A stretch of 64,000 nt of DNA from Candidatus Aminicenantota bacterium (lineage in GTDB: Bacteria; Acidobacteriota; Aminicenantia; Aminicenantales; UBA4085), in assembly GCA_003141555.1 (NCBI GenBank), contig PLMN01000009.1, positions 127,195-191,194 on the forward strand. Direction: 5' to 3'. Shown here piece by piece: positions 1-8,044 of this stretch. Under the pieces are notes generated by a model. It was given only the letters and a program-made list of their open reading frames with translations. It was not told where the DNA came from and ran no database searches. The position numbers and the translations under genes are program-made. Numbering within the stretch: the first letter of the stretch is position 1; every line of letters begins with the position of its first letter.

Positions 1-2
1 CC

Positions 3-575
3 CTCGAGCTGACCTATGCCCAGATGATCAAGCGCCCCGGATTGATCCGGCAGGAGGCCGGCATGCAGGGGCTCACCTCGGTGAGCGCCTACGACGGCGC
101 CGTGGGGTGGCAGATCCAGCCGTTCGGGGGGCGCCTCGACCCGGAAAAGCTGTCCGCCGACGATCTCAAGGGCTACAAGCTTCTTGCTGATCTGGACGGG
201 CCGCTGGTCGACTATGAGACCAAAGGCCACAAGGTGGAATACCTGGGCACCGAAGATGTGGACGGCACCGACGCCCACAAGCTCAGGGTCACGCTCAAGG
301 ACGGGGATGTCGTCTTCATCTACCTCGATCCGGATTACTTCCTTCAGATCCGGATGATCGTCCAATTCAAGATCCGCGGCACCGAATTCGTGGAGGAGGA
401 TGATCTGGGCAACTACGAGCGGGTCGACGGGGTGATGTTGCCCTTCTCGATCGAGTCCGGCCCCAAAGGCCAAGCCAAGACCACGAAGATCACCATCGAA
501 AAGGCCGAAATCAACGGGGCGATGGACGCGAAGCTCTTCCATTATCCGGCGCCGCCGGCGGCCGCGGGCAAGTAG
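3..575 (+). CDS. Outer-membrane lipoprotein-sorting-like protein, 3' part
   Basis: The reading frame is open from the first bases of the window, so the N-terminus and any signal peptide lie outside. About 190 residues are visible. They read as alternating short beta strands with conserved features such as a 'VDGTDAHKLRVTLKDGD' stretch followed by a strand pair ending near a 'VDGVMLPFSIES' segment. This pattern is typical of the half-barrel LolA/LolB-like domain found in periplasmic lipoprotein carriers and in uncharacterised secreted proteins. The protein ends in a Pro/Ala-rich tail. The downstream Asp-box gene begins 19 bases later behind a GGAGG ribosome-binding site, so the two are probably co-transcribed. 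Family assignment is by pattern only; the specific function is unknown. Confidence 0.6.
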   Translation, partial: LELTYAQMIKRPGLIRQEAGMQGLTSVSAYDGAVGWQIQPFGGRLDPEKLSADDLKGYKLLADLDGPLVDYETKGHKVEYLGTEDVDGTDAHKLRVTLKDGDVVFIYLDPDYFLQIRMIVQFKIRGTEFVEEDDLGNYERVDGVMLPFSIESGPKGQAKTTKITIEKAEINGAMDAKLFHYPAPPAAAGK

Positions 576-594
576 ACGCCCGGAGGGAATCCGC

Positions 595-3500
595 ATGAAA
601 CAATCCGCTTTGATCCTCATCCTCCTGGCGGCTCTTCTCGTTTCGGCGCCCGTCCTCCGGACGCAAACGCAGGCCCCGGCTCCGGCCACGCCCGCGCGCT
701 TCGACGCCGGTACGATCTCCGGCCTGGGGGCCCGCAATATCGGCTCCGCGCGCATGAGCGGCCGCATCGCGGCCATCGCCGCCGCGCCCGTCGACGGCAA
801 GACATTGATCTACGTCGGCGCGGCCAGCGGCGGCGTCTGGAAGTCGGACGACGGCGGCACGACCTTCAAGCCGGTCTTCGACAAGAACCCCGTCCAATCC
901 ATCGGCGCCCTGGCCCTCGACCCCTCCAACCCGAAGACCGTCTGGGCGGGAACGGGTGAAGCGTGGACCCGCAATTCCGTATCCGTGGGCGACGGCATCT
1001 ACAAGTCCGTCGACGGCGGCGAGACGTGGACCAACATGGGCCTCGCGGCGTCCGAGCGGATCAGCCAGATCCTGGTCCATCCCCGAAACGGCGACGTGGT
1101 CTACGCCTGCGTTCCGGGCAGGCTATGGAGCGATTCCGCCGACCGCGGCCTGTACAAGACCGTCGACGGCGGCAAGACCTGGGGCCTGATTCTCAAGGGG
1201 GCGAACCTGTCCACGGGCTGTTCCTCGATCGCCATGGATCCGCGGAATCCCGAGGTGATCTACGCGGGGCTGTGGGACTTTCGCCGCCAGGGTTGGACGT
1301 TCCGCTCCGGCGGGGACGGCCCCGAGGCCGCGAGCGGGAGCGGCCTGTTCCGCTCCGAGGACGGCGGCCGGACCTGGGCGGAGCTCGAGGCGGGGAAGAA
1401 CGGCCTGCCATCCAAGCCATACGGCCGCATCGAGGTCCGGTTCGCGCCGTCCAACGGCGCGATCGTCTACGCGTTTATCGAGGGCGTGGACTCCGCCCTG
1501 TATCGCTCCGACGACGGCGGCCGGACCTGGGACAAGCGCGACAAAAGCCAGCAGATGGTCTGGCGGCCCTTCTACTTCGCCAGGCTGGCGGTCGACCCGA
1601 CCAATCCCGACCGCCTCTTCAAGGTGGACTTGGGCCTGATCGTCAGCGAGGACGGGGGCAAAAGCTTCAGCTCCGCCAGCGGCAGCTCTCACGGCGACTG
1701 GCACGATGTCTGGATCGATCCCTCCAATCCCAAGCACCTGGTCGGCGGCGACGACGGGGGTCTCTGGATCTCCCATGATGGCGGTAGCCGCTGGTGGATG
1801 GCCCAGAACCTGCCGATCTCCCAGTTCTACCACGTGAGTCTCGATGACCGGAACCCTTACCAGGTCTACGGCGGGCTGCAGGACAACGGCAACTGGATGG
1901 CCGACTCCGAGTATCCGGGCGGAATTTCCAACGCGCGCTGGGAATCGATACCCGGCGGCGACGGCTTCTGGGTCTTTTCCGATCCGGCCGATCCCGATTA
2001 TGTCTACGCCGAGAGCCAGGGCGGCGCGATCGAGCGCTACAACCGCAGGACCCATGCGGGGCGCGACATCCAGCCCAAGGCCGGCTACCGCGAGAAGCTG
2101 CGCTTCAACTGGAACACGCCGGTCCATATGAGCCCGAATGAAAAAGGCACGATCTACATCGGCGCCCAGTTCCTGTTCCGCTCGCGGGACCACGGCCAGA
2201 GCTGGGAGCGCATCTCGCCGGACCTGACAACCAACGATCCGGCGAAGCAGAAGCAGGAGCAGTCGGGAGGCATCACCGTCGACAATTCGTCGGCCGAGAT
2301 GCACACCACGATCTATTCGATCAGCGAGTCGCCTAAAAACGGACGGGTCATTTGGGTCGGAACGGATGACGGCAACGTGCAGCTGACCCAGGACGGCGGG
2401 GCGACGTGGCGGAATCGGGTGGGCAACATCAAGGGCCTGCCCAAGGCCTCCTGGGTGTCGTGGGTCGAAGCTGGCCGCTTCGATGCGGCCACCGCCTACG
2501 CGGCTTTCGATCGCCACACGTTCGGCGATCTGACGCCCTACGTGTATAAGACCGCCGATGCGGGCGAGACGTGGATTCGCATCGCCGGTCCGGAGCAGGG
2601 GCTCCGGGGCTGGGCGCATGTGATCAAGGAGGATGCGATCAAGCCCGACCTTTTATTCATCGGCACCGAATTCGGCTTGTGGGTCTCTCCCGACGGCGGG
2701 AAGGCGTGGGCGGAATTCAAAGGCGGCAATTTCCCGAGCGTGGCGGTCCGGGACATCATGGTCCACCCCCGGACCGACGATCTCGTCCTGGCGACGCATG
2801 GGCGCGGGATCTGGATCGTCGATGACATCAGCCCGCTCCGCGGATTGAGCGAAGAGGTGCTGCAGAAAGAGGCGGCTTTCCTCGAGGCGCGGCCGACGGT
2901 CCAGCGGATCGAAGGCCAGGGGGGCTATGTCGAAGGCGATGCGACGTTCTTCGGCCCGAATCCACCCGGCGGCGCCGTGATCACATACTGCCAGCGGACG
3001 CGGCATTTATTCGGACCGATCAAGATCGAGATCCTGGGGCCGGACGGCAAGCTCGTGAACACCATCCCGGCCGGCAAACGCCGCGGCATCAACCGCGTGA
3101 GCTGGTCCATGCGGGTGGCGCCGCCCCGAGTGCCCAAGGCCGCTTCGGTCGCCGGCAGCTCTCTTCAAGGCCCGCGCGTCCTTCCGGGCGCTTATGTTGT
3201 GCGGCTGACCAAGGGCCGGGACGTTTACGAAACCAAGCTCGAGATCGGTCTCGACCCTCGCGCCGATTTCACGGCCGCCGACCGCAAAGCGCAGTTTGAA
3301 GCCGCTATGCGGGTCCACGGCATGTTCAACGCCATGTCCACCCTGGTCGACAAGATCACCCTGGTGCGCGCCCGGGCTGATCAGGCCGCCGCCCCGCTGC
3401 CCGCGAAGGAAGCCCTGCGTCGGCAATTGGAGGCCGTCTCGACCGAGGCCGACGGATTCCGCAAGAAGATCGTGGCCACGAAAGAGGGCGGGGCCATCAC

Positions 3501-3714
3501 CGGCGAGGAGCGCCTGCGCGAGCGGATGGACGCGATTTATGGGACGATCCTGTCCTACGAGGGGCGTCCGGCGCAGTACCAGCTGGAAAATATCGACGCG
3601 CTCCAGCGGGAGATGGATGACGTGAGCCGGGAGTTCGATGCCTACACGGCCAAGACTCTGCCCAAGATCAACGAAGGCCTGAAGGCCAAAGGCCTGCGTC
3701 CGATCGGGGGTTGA
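595..3714 (+). CDS. Secreted VPS10/sortilin-type Asp-box (BNR) beta-propeller protein
   Basis: A 1039-residue protein with an N-terminal signal peptide (hydrophobic residues about 5-22, then an Ala/Pro-rich stretch). The body carries at least ten Asp-box motifs of the form DGGxTW (for example near residues 87, 140, 191, 257, 308, 354, 601 and 698), the hallmark of BNR/VPS10 ten-bladed propellers. The last 250 residues are a non-repetitive region, partly helical. Large proteins of this kind are common in Acidobacteria and Bacteroidetes and are usually annotated only as glycosyl hydrolase-like or sortilin-like; no sialidase catalytic set is evident. A GGAGG site sits 8-12 bases before the ATG. 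It is probably exported to the periplasm or cell surface. Substrate unknown. Confidence 0.8.
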   Translation: MKQSALILILLAALLVSAPVLRTQTQAPAPATPARFDAGTISGLGARNIGSARMSGRIAAIAAAPVDGKTLIYVGAASGGVWKSDDGGTTFKPVFDKNPVQSIGALALDPSNPKTVWAGTGEAWTRNSVSVGDGIYKSVDGGETWTNMGLAASERISQILVHPRNGDVVYACVPGRLWSDSADRGLYKTVDGGKTWGLILKGANLSTGCSSIAMDPRNPEVIYAGLWDFRRQGWTFRSGGDGPEAASGSGLFRSEDGGRTWAELEAGKNGLPSKPYGRIEVRFAPSNGAIVYAFIEGVDSALYRSDDGGRTWDKRDKSQQMVWRPFYFARLAVDPTNPDRLFKVDLGLIVSEDGGKSFSSASGSSHGDWHDVWIDPSNPKHLVGGDDGGLWISHDGGSRWWMAQNLPISQFYHVSLDDRNPYQVYGGLQDNGNWMADSEYPGGISNARWESIPGGDGFWVFSDPADPDYVYAESQGGAIERYNRRTHAGRDIQPKAGYREKLRFNWNTPVHMSPNEKGTIYIGAQFLFRSRDHGQSWERISPDLTTNDPAKQKQEQSGGITVDNSSAEMHTTIYSISESPKNGRVIWVGTDDGNVQLTQDGGATWRNRVGNIKGLPKASWVSWVEAGRFDAATAYAAFDRHTFGDLTPYVYKTADAGETWIRIAGPEQGLRGWAHVIKEDAIKPDLLFIGTEFGLWVSPDGGKAWAEFKGGNFPSVAVRDIMVHPRTDDLVLATHGRGIWIVDDISPLRGLSEEVLQKEAAFLEARPTVQRIEGQGGYVEGDATFFGPNPPGGAVITYCQRTRHLFGPIKIEILGPDGKLVNTIPAGKRRGINRVSWSMRVAPPRVPKAASVAGSSLQGPRVLPGAYVVRLTKGRDVYETKLEIGLDPRADFTAADRKAQFEAAMRVHGMFNAMSTLVDKITLVRARADQAAAPLPAKEALRRQLEAVSTEADGFRKKIVATKEGGAITGEERLRERMDAIYGTILSYEGRPAQYQLENIDALQREMDDVSREFDAYTAKTLPKINEGLKAKGLRPIGG

Positions 3715-3755
3715 GGGCCGTTGCCCCCTCAAATTCGGGGGTGACGGGCGGCCTC
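3713..3755. terminator. Possible bidirectional terminator hairpin between convergent genes
   Basis: An inner 5-bp C/G stem (3724-3728 with 3737-3741) is enclosed by an outer GAGGGCCG/CGGCCTC pairing (3713-3720 with 3749-3755, one bulge). It lies exactly between two convergent genes. There is no T-tract on either strand, so a Rho-independent role is uncertain. Confidence 0.35.
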
Positions 3756-5554
3756 TAGGCCTCCGGCGGGACGATCTCGAGCCAAGAAAACCAGATCGGA
3801 TGGCTTTTCTTATACCAGGTCAGGATTTTCAGCAATTTCGTCTGGTTTTCGCGCGAAATGACCTCGGGCAGAATGCGGCCGAAATGGATGCGGATCACCC
3901 CGTTCTTGCGGAACTCCAGGGCCTCCGAGCACAGCGTCTGGAGCTCGTTGCGGATACGCCCCGAATCGGAAATGCGAACCGGACGCGTCTCATAGTCCTC
4001 GCCCGAGAGGAAGCGGATCAGCAATGGGTTGAAGATGAACCGGCTCGCGGCGATCGATTCCTGGAGCTTCAGCGTCAGGGTGATCAGCTTCTCGCCGCAT
4101 CTCGACGACAAGCGGACGCGGACGCGATAGCCGTCGTCGGCCAGCTTTTCCACGCCGGGAGCGCCCGTATACGGGTCGGGATTCATGTAGCCCGTGACGG
4201 CGAGGACATCCCAGTCCTTTTCGGGGAAGAAATCGTCGGCTTCGAGCGATGTCTTTTGGAGCGGGATCCCGGCCTCGACCGCTGCGCGGATCATGGCCTT
4301 GTGCTCGTCGACGGTCTTCCCGTCGACGGGCCGCCCCAAAAGCGTCCCGAGCCGGGACGGGAAATCCGGCGCTTCGGGGTCCAGCCTCATCAGCTGGTTT
4401 TCCTTGTCATAGGAGAGTTTGAAGCTGGAGGTGAAGACGGATAGAAAAGCTCGCAGATTGTGGAGAGGAGCCAGGCTGGCGGCCTGCACGGCCTCGGCCG
4501 AGGCGGCATAGCCGTCGCAGAGAAAGACGTGCCGTTCCCCACGCTCGTCCTTCCAGGCTCCGATGCCGTAGGTCGGCGCGTAGGTTCCCGACTCGGTAAA
4601 CGCGCCCATTCCCGTGGGCAGCTTCCAATCGTCATCGATCAGATGAGCGCCCAGAGCTTCCCACTCCTTCCACAGGCCGCCGATTCGATCCGCGCGGCTC
4701 TTGCCGCGGAGAGTCCAAATATGGATATTCCCCGGTTTGATCCCGGGGTAAGTCTTGCGGATGATCTCCCAGACCAGCGCGCGCGGCGTGCGGTAGTCGA
4801 TGAGGACGGAATCCTCCTCGGCCCTTGCCACGACGGCCTGGGGCAGGATAAAGGTCCCCATATAGCCCTCATAGGGCTTACTGATGCGCAGCGGCTGGTC
4901 GAAGACGTGCAGGACGGTCATCGGGCCGGTGGGATCGCCCTTGGCGAAGCGGGAGGTATTTTCCAGGGTATCAATGGCCGCTCCCCATATGGTGACGCCC
5001 GCCGAGTTGATCTCTTTGTAGAATTCACCCCATCCGTAAGCCGGATCGTTCAGCAGCCTTACGACGCGCTGGTCCAGCGCCTTGGCCACCTCGGGCCGAG
5101 CATAGACGCGGCCGAAGCCCAGTTGCGGATTGGAGCCCATTTCGGGCGTCTCGCCGGCCTTGGGCATCAGACCTTCGCCCAGGCAGACCATGACGGCATG
5201 GTTCTCGGGCACTTGGCGGGTCAGATACCAAAGGCATTCGCTCATGACGTAGGCGGAGATGGCGTCGGCGTCCTTTTTAACCTGGTTGATTCCGGCCTTG
5301 TCCAACGAGGCGCCTTCTCCGAACCGGCCGAAGAGGCGCGTGCCCAGCGCCGTCAGGGCGCCGGTCAGGGCGAATTGCCGTTCCAAGGACCCGTTCAAAA
5401 AGGACAAGTGCGAGGTGAATTCCGAATGCGACTGGCCCCGGACCCACGCGACTTCGACGTCTTCCAGCCAGATGTGGAACCGTCCCAGGATGGATTTGGT
5501 GTCATAGGCCCACTGGGCGATACGGTTTTTCCGGTCCTGACTCATGAGATTCAT
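3755..5554 (-). CDS. Uncharacterised 599-residue protein
   Basis: I do not recognise this family. The 599-residue product has no signal peptide, no clear membrane segment and no nucleotide-binding loop. The N-terminal 120 residues look helical; the middle has several Trp/Gly-rich segments (for example around residues 180-195 and 290-310); the C-terminus contains 'SSRCGEKLITLTLKLQESI' and a 'FGRILPEVISRENQTKLLKILTWYKKSHP' region suggestive of an alpha/beta fold. The start at 5554 is favoured because a GGAGAGGAGGGGG purine run precedes it at normal spacing. It is monocistronic, flanked by convergent and divergent neighbours, and its codon use matches the surroundings. It is probably cytoplasmic. 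No function is proposed. Confidence 0.7.
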   Translation of the reverse strand: MNLMSQDRKNRIAQWAYDTKSILGRFHIWLEDVEVAWVRGQSHSEFTSHLSFLNGSLERQFALTGALTALGTRLFGRFGEGASLDKAGINQVKKDADAISAYVMSECLWYLTRQVPENHAVMVCLGEGLMPKAGETPEMGSNPQLGFGRVYARPEVAKALDQRVVRLLNDPAYGWGEFYKEINSAGVTIWGAAIDTLENTSRFAKGDPTGPMTVLHVFDQPLRISKPYEGYMGTFILPQAVVARAEEDSVLIDYRTPRALVWEIIRKTYPGIKPGNIHIWTLRGKSRADRIGGLWKEWEALGAHLIDDDWKLPTGMGAFTESGTYAPTYGIGAWKDERGERHVFLCDGYAASAEAVQAASLAPLHNLRAFLSVFTSSFKLSYDKENQLMRLDPEAPDFPSRLGTLLGRPVDGKTVDEHKAMIRAAVEAGIPLQKTSLEADDFFPEKDWDVLAVTGYMNPDPYTGAPGVEKLADDGYRVRVRLSSRCGEKLITLTLKLQESIAASRFIFNPLLIRFLSGEDYETRPVRISDSGRIRNELQTLCSEALEFRKNGVIRIHFGRILPEVISRENQTKLLKILTWYKKSHPIWFSWLEIVPPEA

Positions 5555-5716
5555 GATAGCCCCCTCCTCTCCATTTTAATCCATTTTTCTTGTTGATTTC
5601 ATCTTTTTGTCTTGGCCCGGCCCTCCCCGCGGTCATGAAATTGATAATGCGTTCCTCTACTGGAGGAAGGAGCGGATATTCGTCGCTTCGCGGAAAAAAA
5701 TATTTTTTCTACGCTC

Positions 5717-5745
5717 TTGAGTGGACGCCAAGACTATGATATAGA
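5717..5745 (+). promoter_or_regulatory. Sigma70-type promoter for the small lipoprotein gene
   Basis: TTGAGT at 5717-5722, a 17-base spacer and TATAGA at 5740-5745, followed by a GGAGGGGAGG ribosome-binding site just before the ATG at 5777. Confidence 0.6.
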
Positions 5746-5776
5746 AAACTCGAATCTTCATTGGAGGGGAGGAAAA

Positions 5777-6202
5777 ATGAAAAAGCTGTTGATTCTCTGC
5801 GTCATCATCGTCATGGTCTTGTCCGTGACCGCTTGCAAGGGCGGCGATGGGGGGAAGTACGCCGACGTCCAAAAGGTGATGGACAAGTACATCGGGGCGA
5901 ACGAGAATTTCTCCACGGCCCTGGAAGGCGCCAAGTCCGCGGACGACGTCGTTAAAGCTTTGAACGCGCTGACCGAGACGACCAAGGAGGTCGCTCCGAA
6001 GCTCAAGGCGTTCGAGACGAAATATCCCGAATTCAAGAACCAGGACAATCCGCCCGCGGAGCTGAAGCCTATCATGGACCGGATGATGGCCGCGGCGGGC
6101 AAGATGATGAATGCCATGGCGAAGATCGCCCCGTTCGCCTCGGATCCCAAAGTCGTGGAAGCCCAGACCAAATTCCAGGAAGCCATGGCCCTGATGAAAT
6201 AA
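5777..6202 (+). CDS. Small helical lipoprotein
   Basis: A 141-residue protein beginning with a lipoprotein signal peptide: two lysines, a hydrophobic stretch and a lipobox ending at Cys20 (VTAC). The mature part is Lys/Ala/Met-rich and predicted largely helical, resembling small four-helix-bundle lipoproteins of unknown role. The start at 5777 is chosen over upstream in-frame codons because it has a strong GGAGGGGAGG site directly upstream and is the only start giving a proper signal peptide. It probably sits at the outer membrane facing the periplasm. Two further small genes follow on the same strand. Function unknown. Confidence 0.75.
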   Translation: MKKLLILCVIIVMVLSVTACKGGDGGKYADVQKVMDKYIGANENFSTALEGAKSADDVVKALNALTETTKEVAPKLKAFETKYPEFKNQDNPPAELKPIMDRMMAAAGKMMNAMAKIAPFASDPKVVEAQTKFQEAMALMK

Positions 6203-6228
6203 GGGCGGCTGGATCCTAGAATACGGCG

Positions 6229-6600
6229 ATGGACAATACTTCTCTATCGGCCGGGGAGGAAATCCTCGGGTCCTGGTCCGTTTTTCTCGGCGAACCGCGG
6301 CCCAATTCCGAAAAGCTCGCCGGCAAGCTTCATGTGACTAATCAGAACCTCTATTTTGAGTCGAGCATCTCCCTGGATGAGAGCGCGGGCTTGCTCATCT
6401 CGCACAGGCTCCAGGCCTTCGAAAAAGTCAAGAAGCTCGTGGCCCTTCCCTACGCCGAGATCGGCTCGGTAGCCGGCGTCAAGAAGTCCCTGTTCCAGAA
6501 GGCCCTGGCCGTCAAGCTGAAATCGGGCGAGGAGTTCGAATTCCAGTTCGGAGCGGCTTCGCCTCAAAAAGCCTTGGACGCCATCCTGCCGAGACTCTGA
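6229..6600 (+). CDS. GRAM/PH-like domain protein
   Basis: A 123-residue protein without signal peptide. The pattern 'GKLHVTNQNLYFES', then a central 'KLVALPYAEIGSV', then 'ALAVKLKSGEEFEFQFG' matches the beta-strand layout of GRAM/bacterial PH-like domains: a G-x-L-x-V-T-x-x-x-L-x-F core, a strand with the I-x-x-V turn, and a final strand-helix pair. In eukaryotes such domains bind lipids; in bacteria the role is mostly unknown. No Shine-Dalgarno is visible. Instead TAGAAT (6217-6222) lies 6 bases before the ATG, so it may be translated leaderless or by read-through from the lipoprotein gene. Confidence 0.6.
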   Translation: MDNTSLSAGEEILGSWSVFLGEPRPNSEKLAGKLHVTNQNLYFESSISLDESAGLLISHRLQAFEKVKKLVALPYAEIGSVAGVKKSLFQKALAVKLKSGEEFEFQFGAASPQKALDAILPRL

Positions 6601-6647
6601 TTTCGCCCCGGGACTCTCAGGGACATGGGAAAAGAAGGAGGCTCCTC

Positions 6648-7139
6648 ATGAAAAATTCATTTTTCACGGCGATCGTCCTCGTTGTCGCCCTTGTCGGCGG
6701 GTCTCAGGGAGCTCTCGCCTCAGCCAATCCGCAAGCCGGCGAGAAGCTCGCGCCCATCGATCTCTCCAAAGCGTCCACGTCGTTCGCCGTCGTCATGATG
6801 GCCCCCCAAGGAGCGACGGCGGCCGAGGATTTCGGGACTGTCCTCGTCAAGAAGGGCGCGATTTTCCAGGTCGAAGTCAGCTCGAGCGCCAAAGACATCG
6901 CCGCTCTCAAGAAAGAGATCCTGGCCAACACCCTCAATAAGCTCAAAAAGTTCTACGTCGAAACGGCCGACACCCTGCTCTATGAATCGGCGCTCATGGG
7001 CAAATCGGAGTTCCATTTCGTGGCCAACCTCAAGGTCGGAGCTTCCACATACGGCGCCGAAGACACGAAGGGCCCCGTTTATGGCAAGGCCGACGTCGAG
7101 CTGATGTTAAAGTGCTTCCAGACGCTGAAGGCTAAATAA
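6648..7139 (+). CDS. Secreted protein of unknown function
   Basis: A 163-residue protein with a cleavable signal peptide (residues 1-25, ending around 'GALASA'). An AAGGAGG ribosome-binding site lies immediately upstream. The mature domain is mixed alpha/beta: a first strand near 'STSFAVVMMA', a Lys-rich helix around residues 80-105, and two further strands near 'KSEFHFVANLKVG' and 'KADVELMLKC'. No catalytic motif or lipobox is visible. It is probably periplasmic. The preceding two genes are also short and uncharacterised, so this may be a small envelope-protein operon. I do not recognise the family. Confidence 0.7.
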   Translation: MKNSFFTAIVLVVALVGGSQGALASANPQAGEKLAPIDLSKASTSFAVVMMAPQGATAAEDFGTVLVKKGAIFQVEVSSSAKDIAALKKEILANTLNKLKKFYVETADTLLYESALMGKSEFHFVANLKVGASTYGAEDTKGPVYGKADVELMLKCFQTLKAK

Positions 7140-7281
7140 GCGACGATCTCCTTTACCAAAGGACGCAAGCGCCACCCCGGCGAATTTATGGACCATTTCT
7201 GTCGTCTTCTTTGCCTCGTATTTTCTGGTGCTTGCCTATAAAAAAAATTGGGATCGGGCCAAAGGAAGGCTTGTTTTTTGC

Positions 7282-7310
7282 TTGACTATTGGCCTCGATT
7301 CGTCCATAAA
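7282..7310 (+). promoter_or_regulatory. Promoter giving a leaderless start for the P-loop gene
   Basis: TTGACT at 7282-7287, a 17-base spacer and CATAAA at 7305-7310. The ATG at 7319 is only 8 bases beyond the -10 box, so the transcript would begin at or next to the start codon. No Shine-Dalgarno sequence is present. Confidence 0.5.
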
Positions 7311-7318
7311 ATCAGGTC

Positions 7319-8044
7319 ATGAAAGATCATTTTGAGATCATCCTTCTCCTCGGGCGTCCCGCTTCGGGGAAATCGGAAGTCATTGATTTTTTGAAAAAGA
7401 CCCCGATTCCGGAACGATCGAAGCGCTATCACATCCGCGAGTTTGAGGAAATCGACGATTTCCCCATGCTGTGGACCTGGTTCGAGGAAGACGCCATCCT
7501 GGAAAAGATCCTGCACGAGCCGCGCGTCCACTCCGATGCCGAAGGCTATTTCCTCCATTCGTATCAGTGGGATCTGTTGATCGAACGCATCTCCATTGAA
7601 TACGGGAAGAAATTGCGCGACCCGGGCTATGCCGAGAAGATGACGACCCTGATCGAATTCAGCCGGGGCTCCGAGCACGGCGGCTACGAATCGGCCTTCC
7701 GCCACCTCTCGAAGGAAATCCTTGAAAAAGCCTGCATTCTCTATATCGACGTTCCCTATGAGGAATCCCTGCGCAAGAACCGCCGCCGCTTCAACCCGAG
7801 CCGGCCGGATTCGATCCTGGAGCACGGTCTTCCGGACAGCAAATTGGAGCGCTTGTACAAGGAGGTGGACTGGGGGCGGTTCAAGGGAAAAGACCCCGAA
7901 TTCATCCATTTTTCCGGACGCAGGATCCCCTACGCGGTTTTCGACAACATGCCCGAAATCACCGACAAGCCCGACGTGCTGGGTGCCCGCCTGGAAAGCG
8001 CCCTGAACAAGCTGTGGTCCAACCGTCAGGAGGTCCGATCGTGA
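7319..8044 (+). CDS. P-loop NTPase, kinase-like
   Basis: A 241-residue cytoplasmic protein with a Walker A loop at residues 12-19 (GRPASGKS) right after the first beta strand, an 'ILYIDVPYEESLRKNRRRF' segment near residue 140 that resembles the Walker-B strand and lid Arg cluster of nucleoside/nucleotide kinase-type P-loop proteins, and no transmembrane segments. The substrate cannot be read from sequence. It overlaps the downstream transporter by four bases (GTGA), so the two are translationally coupled, which hints at a role in phosphorylating or sensing something the transporter handles. The ATG has no ribosome-binding site and sits 8 bases from a good promoter. Confidence 0.7.
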   Translation: MKDHFEIILLLGRPASGKSEVIDFLKKTPIPERSKRYHIREFEEIDDFPMLWTWFEEDAILEKILHEPRVHSDAEGYFLHSYQWDLLIERISIEYGKKLRDPGYAEKMTTLIEFSRGSEHGGYESAFRHLSKEILEKACILYIDVPYEESLRKNRRRFNPSRPDSILEHGLPDSKLERLYKEVDWGRFKGKDPEFIHFSGRRIPYAVFDNMPEITDKPDVLGARLESALNKLWSNRQEVRS

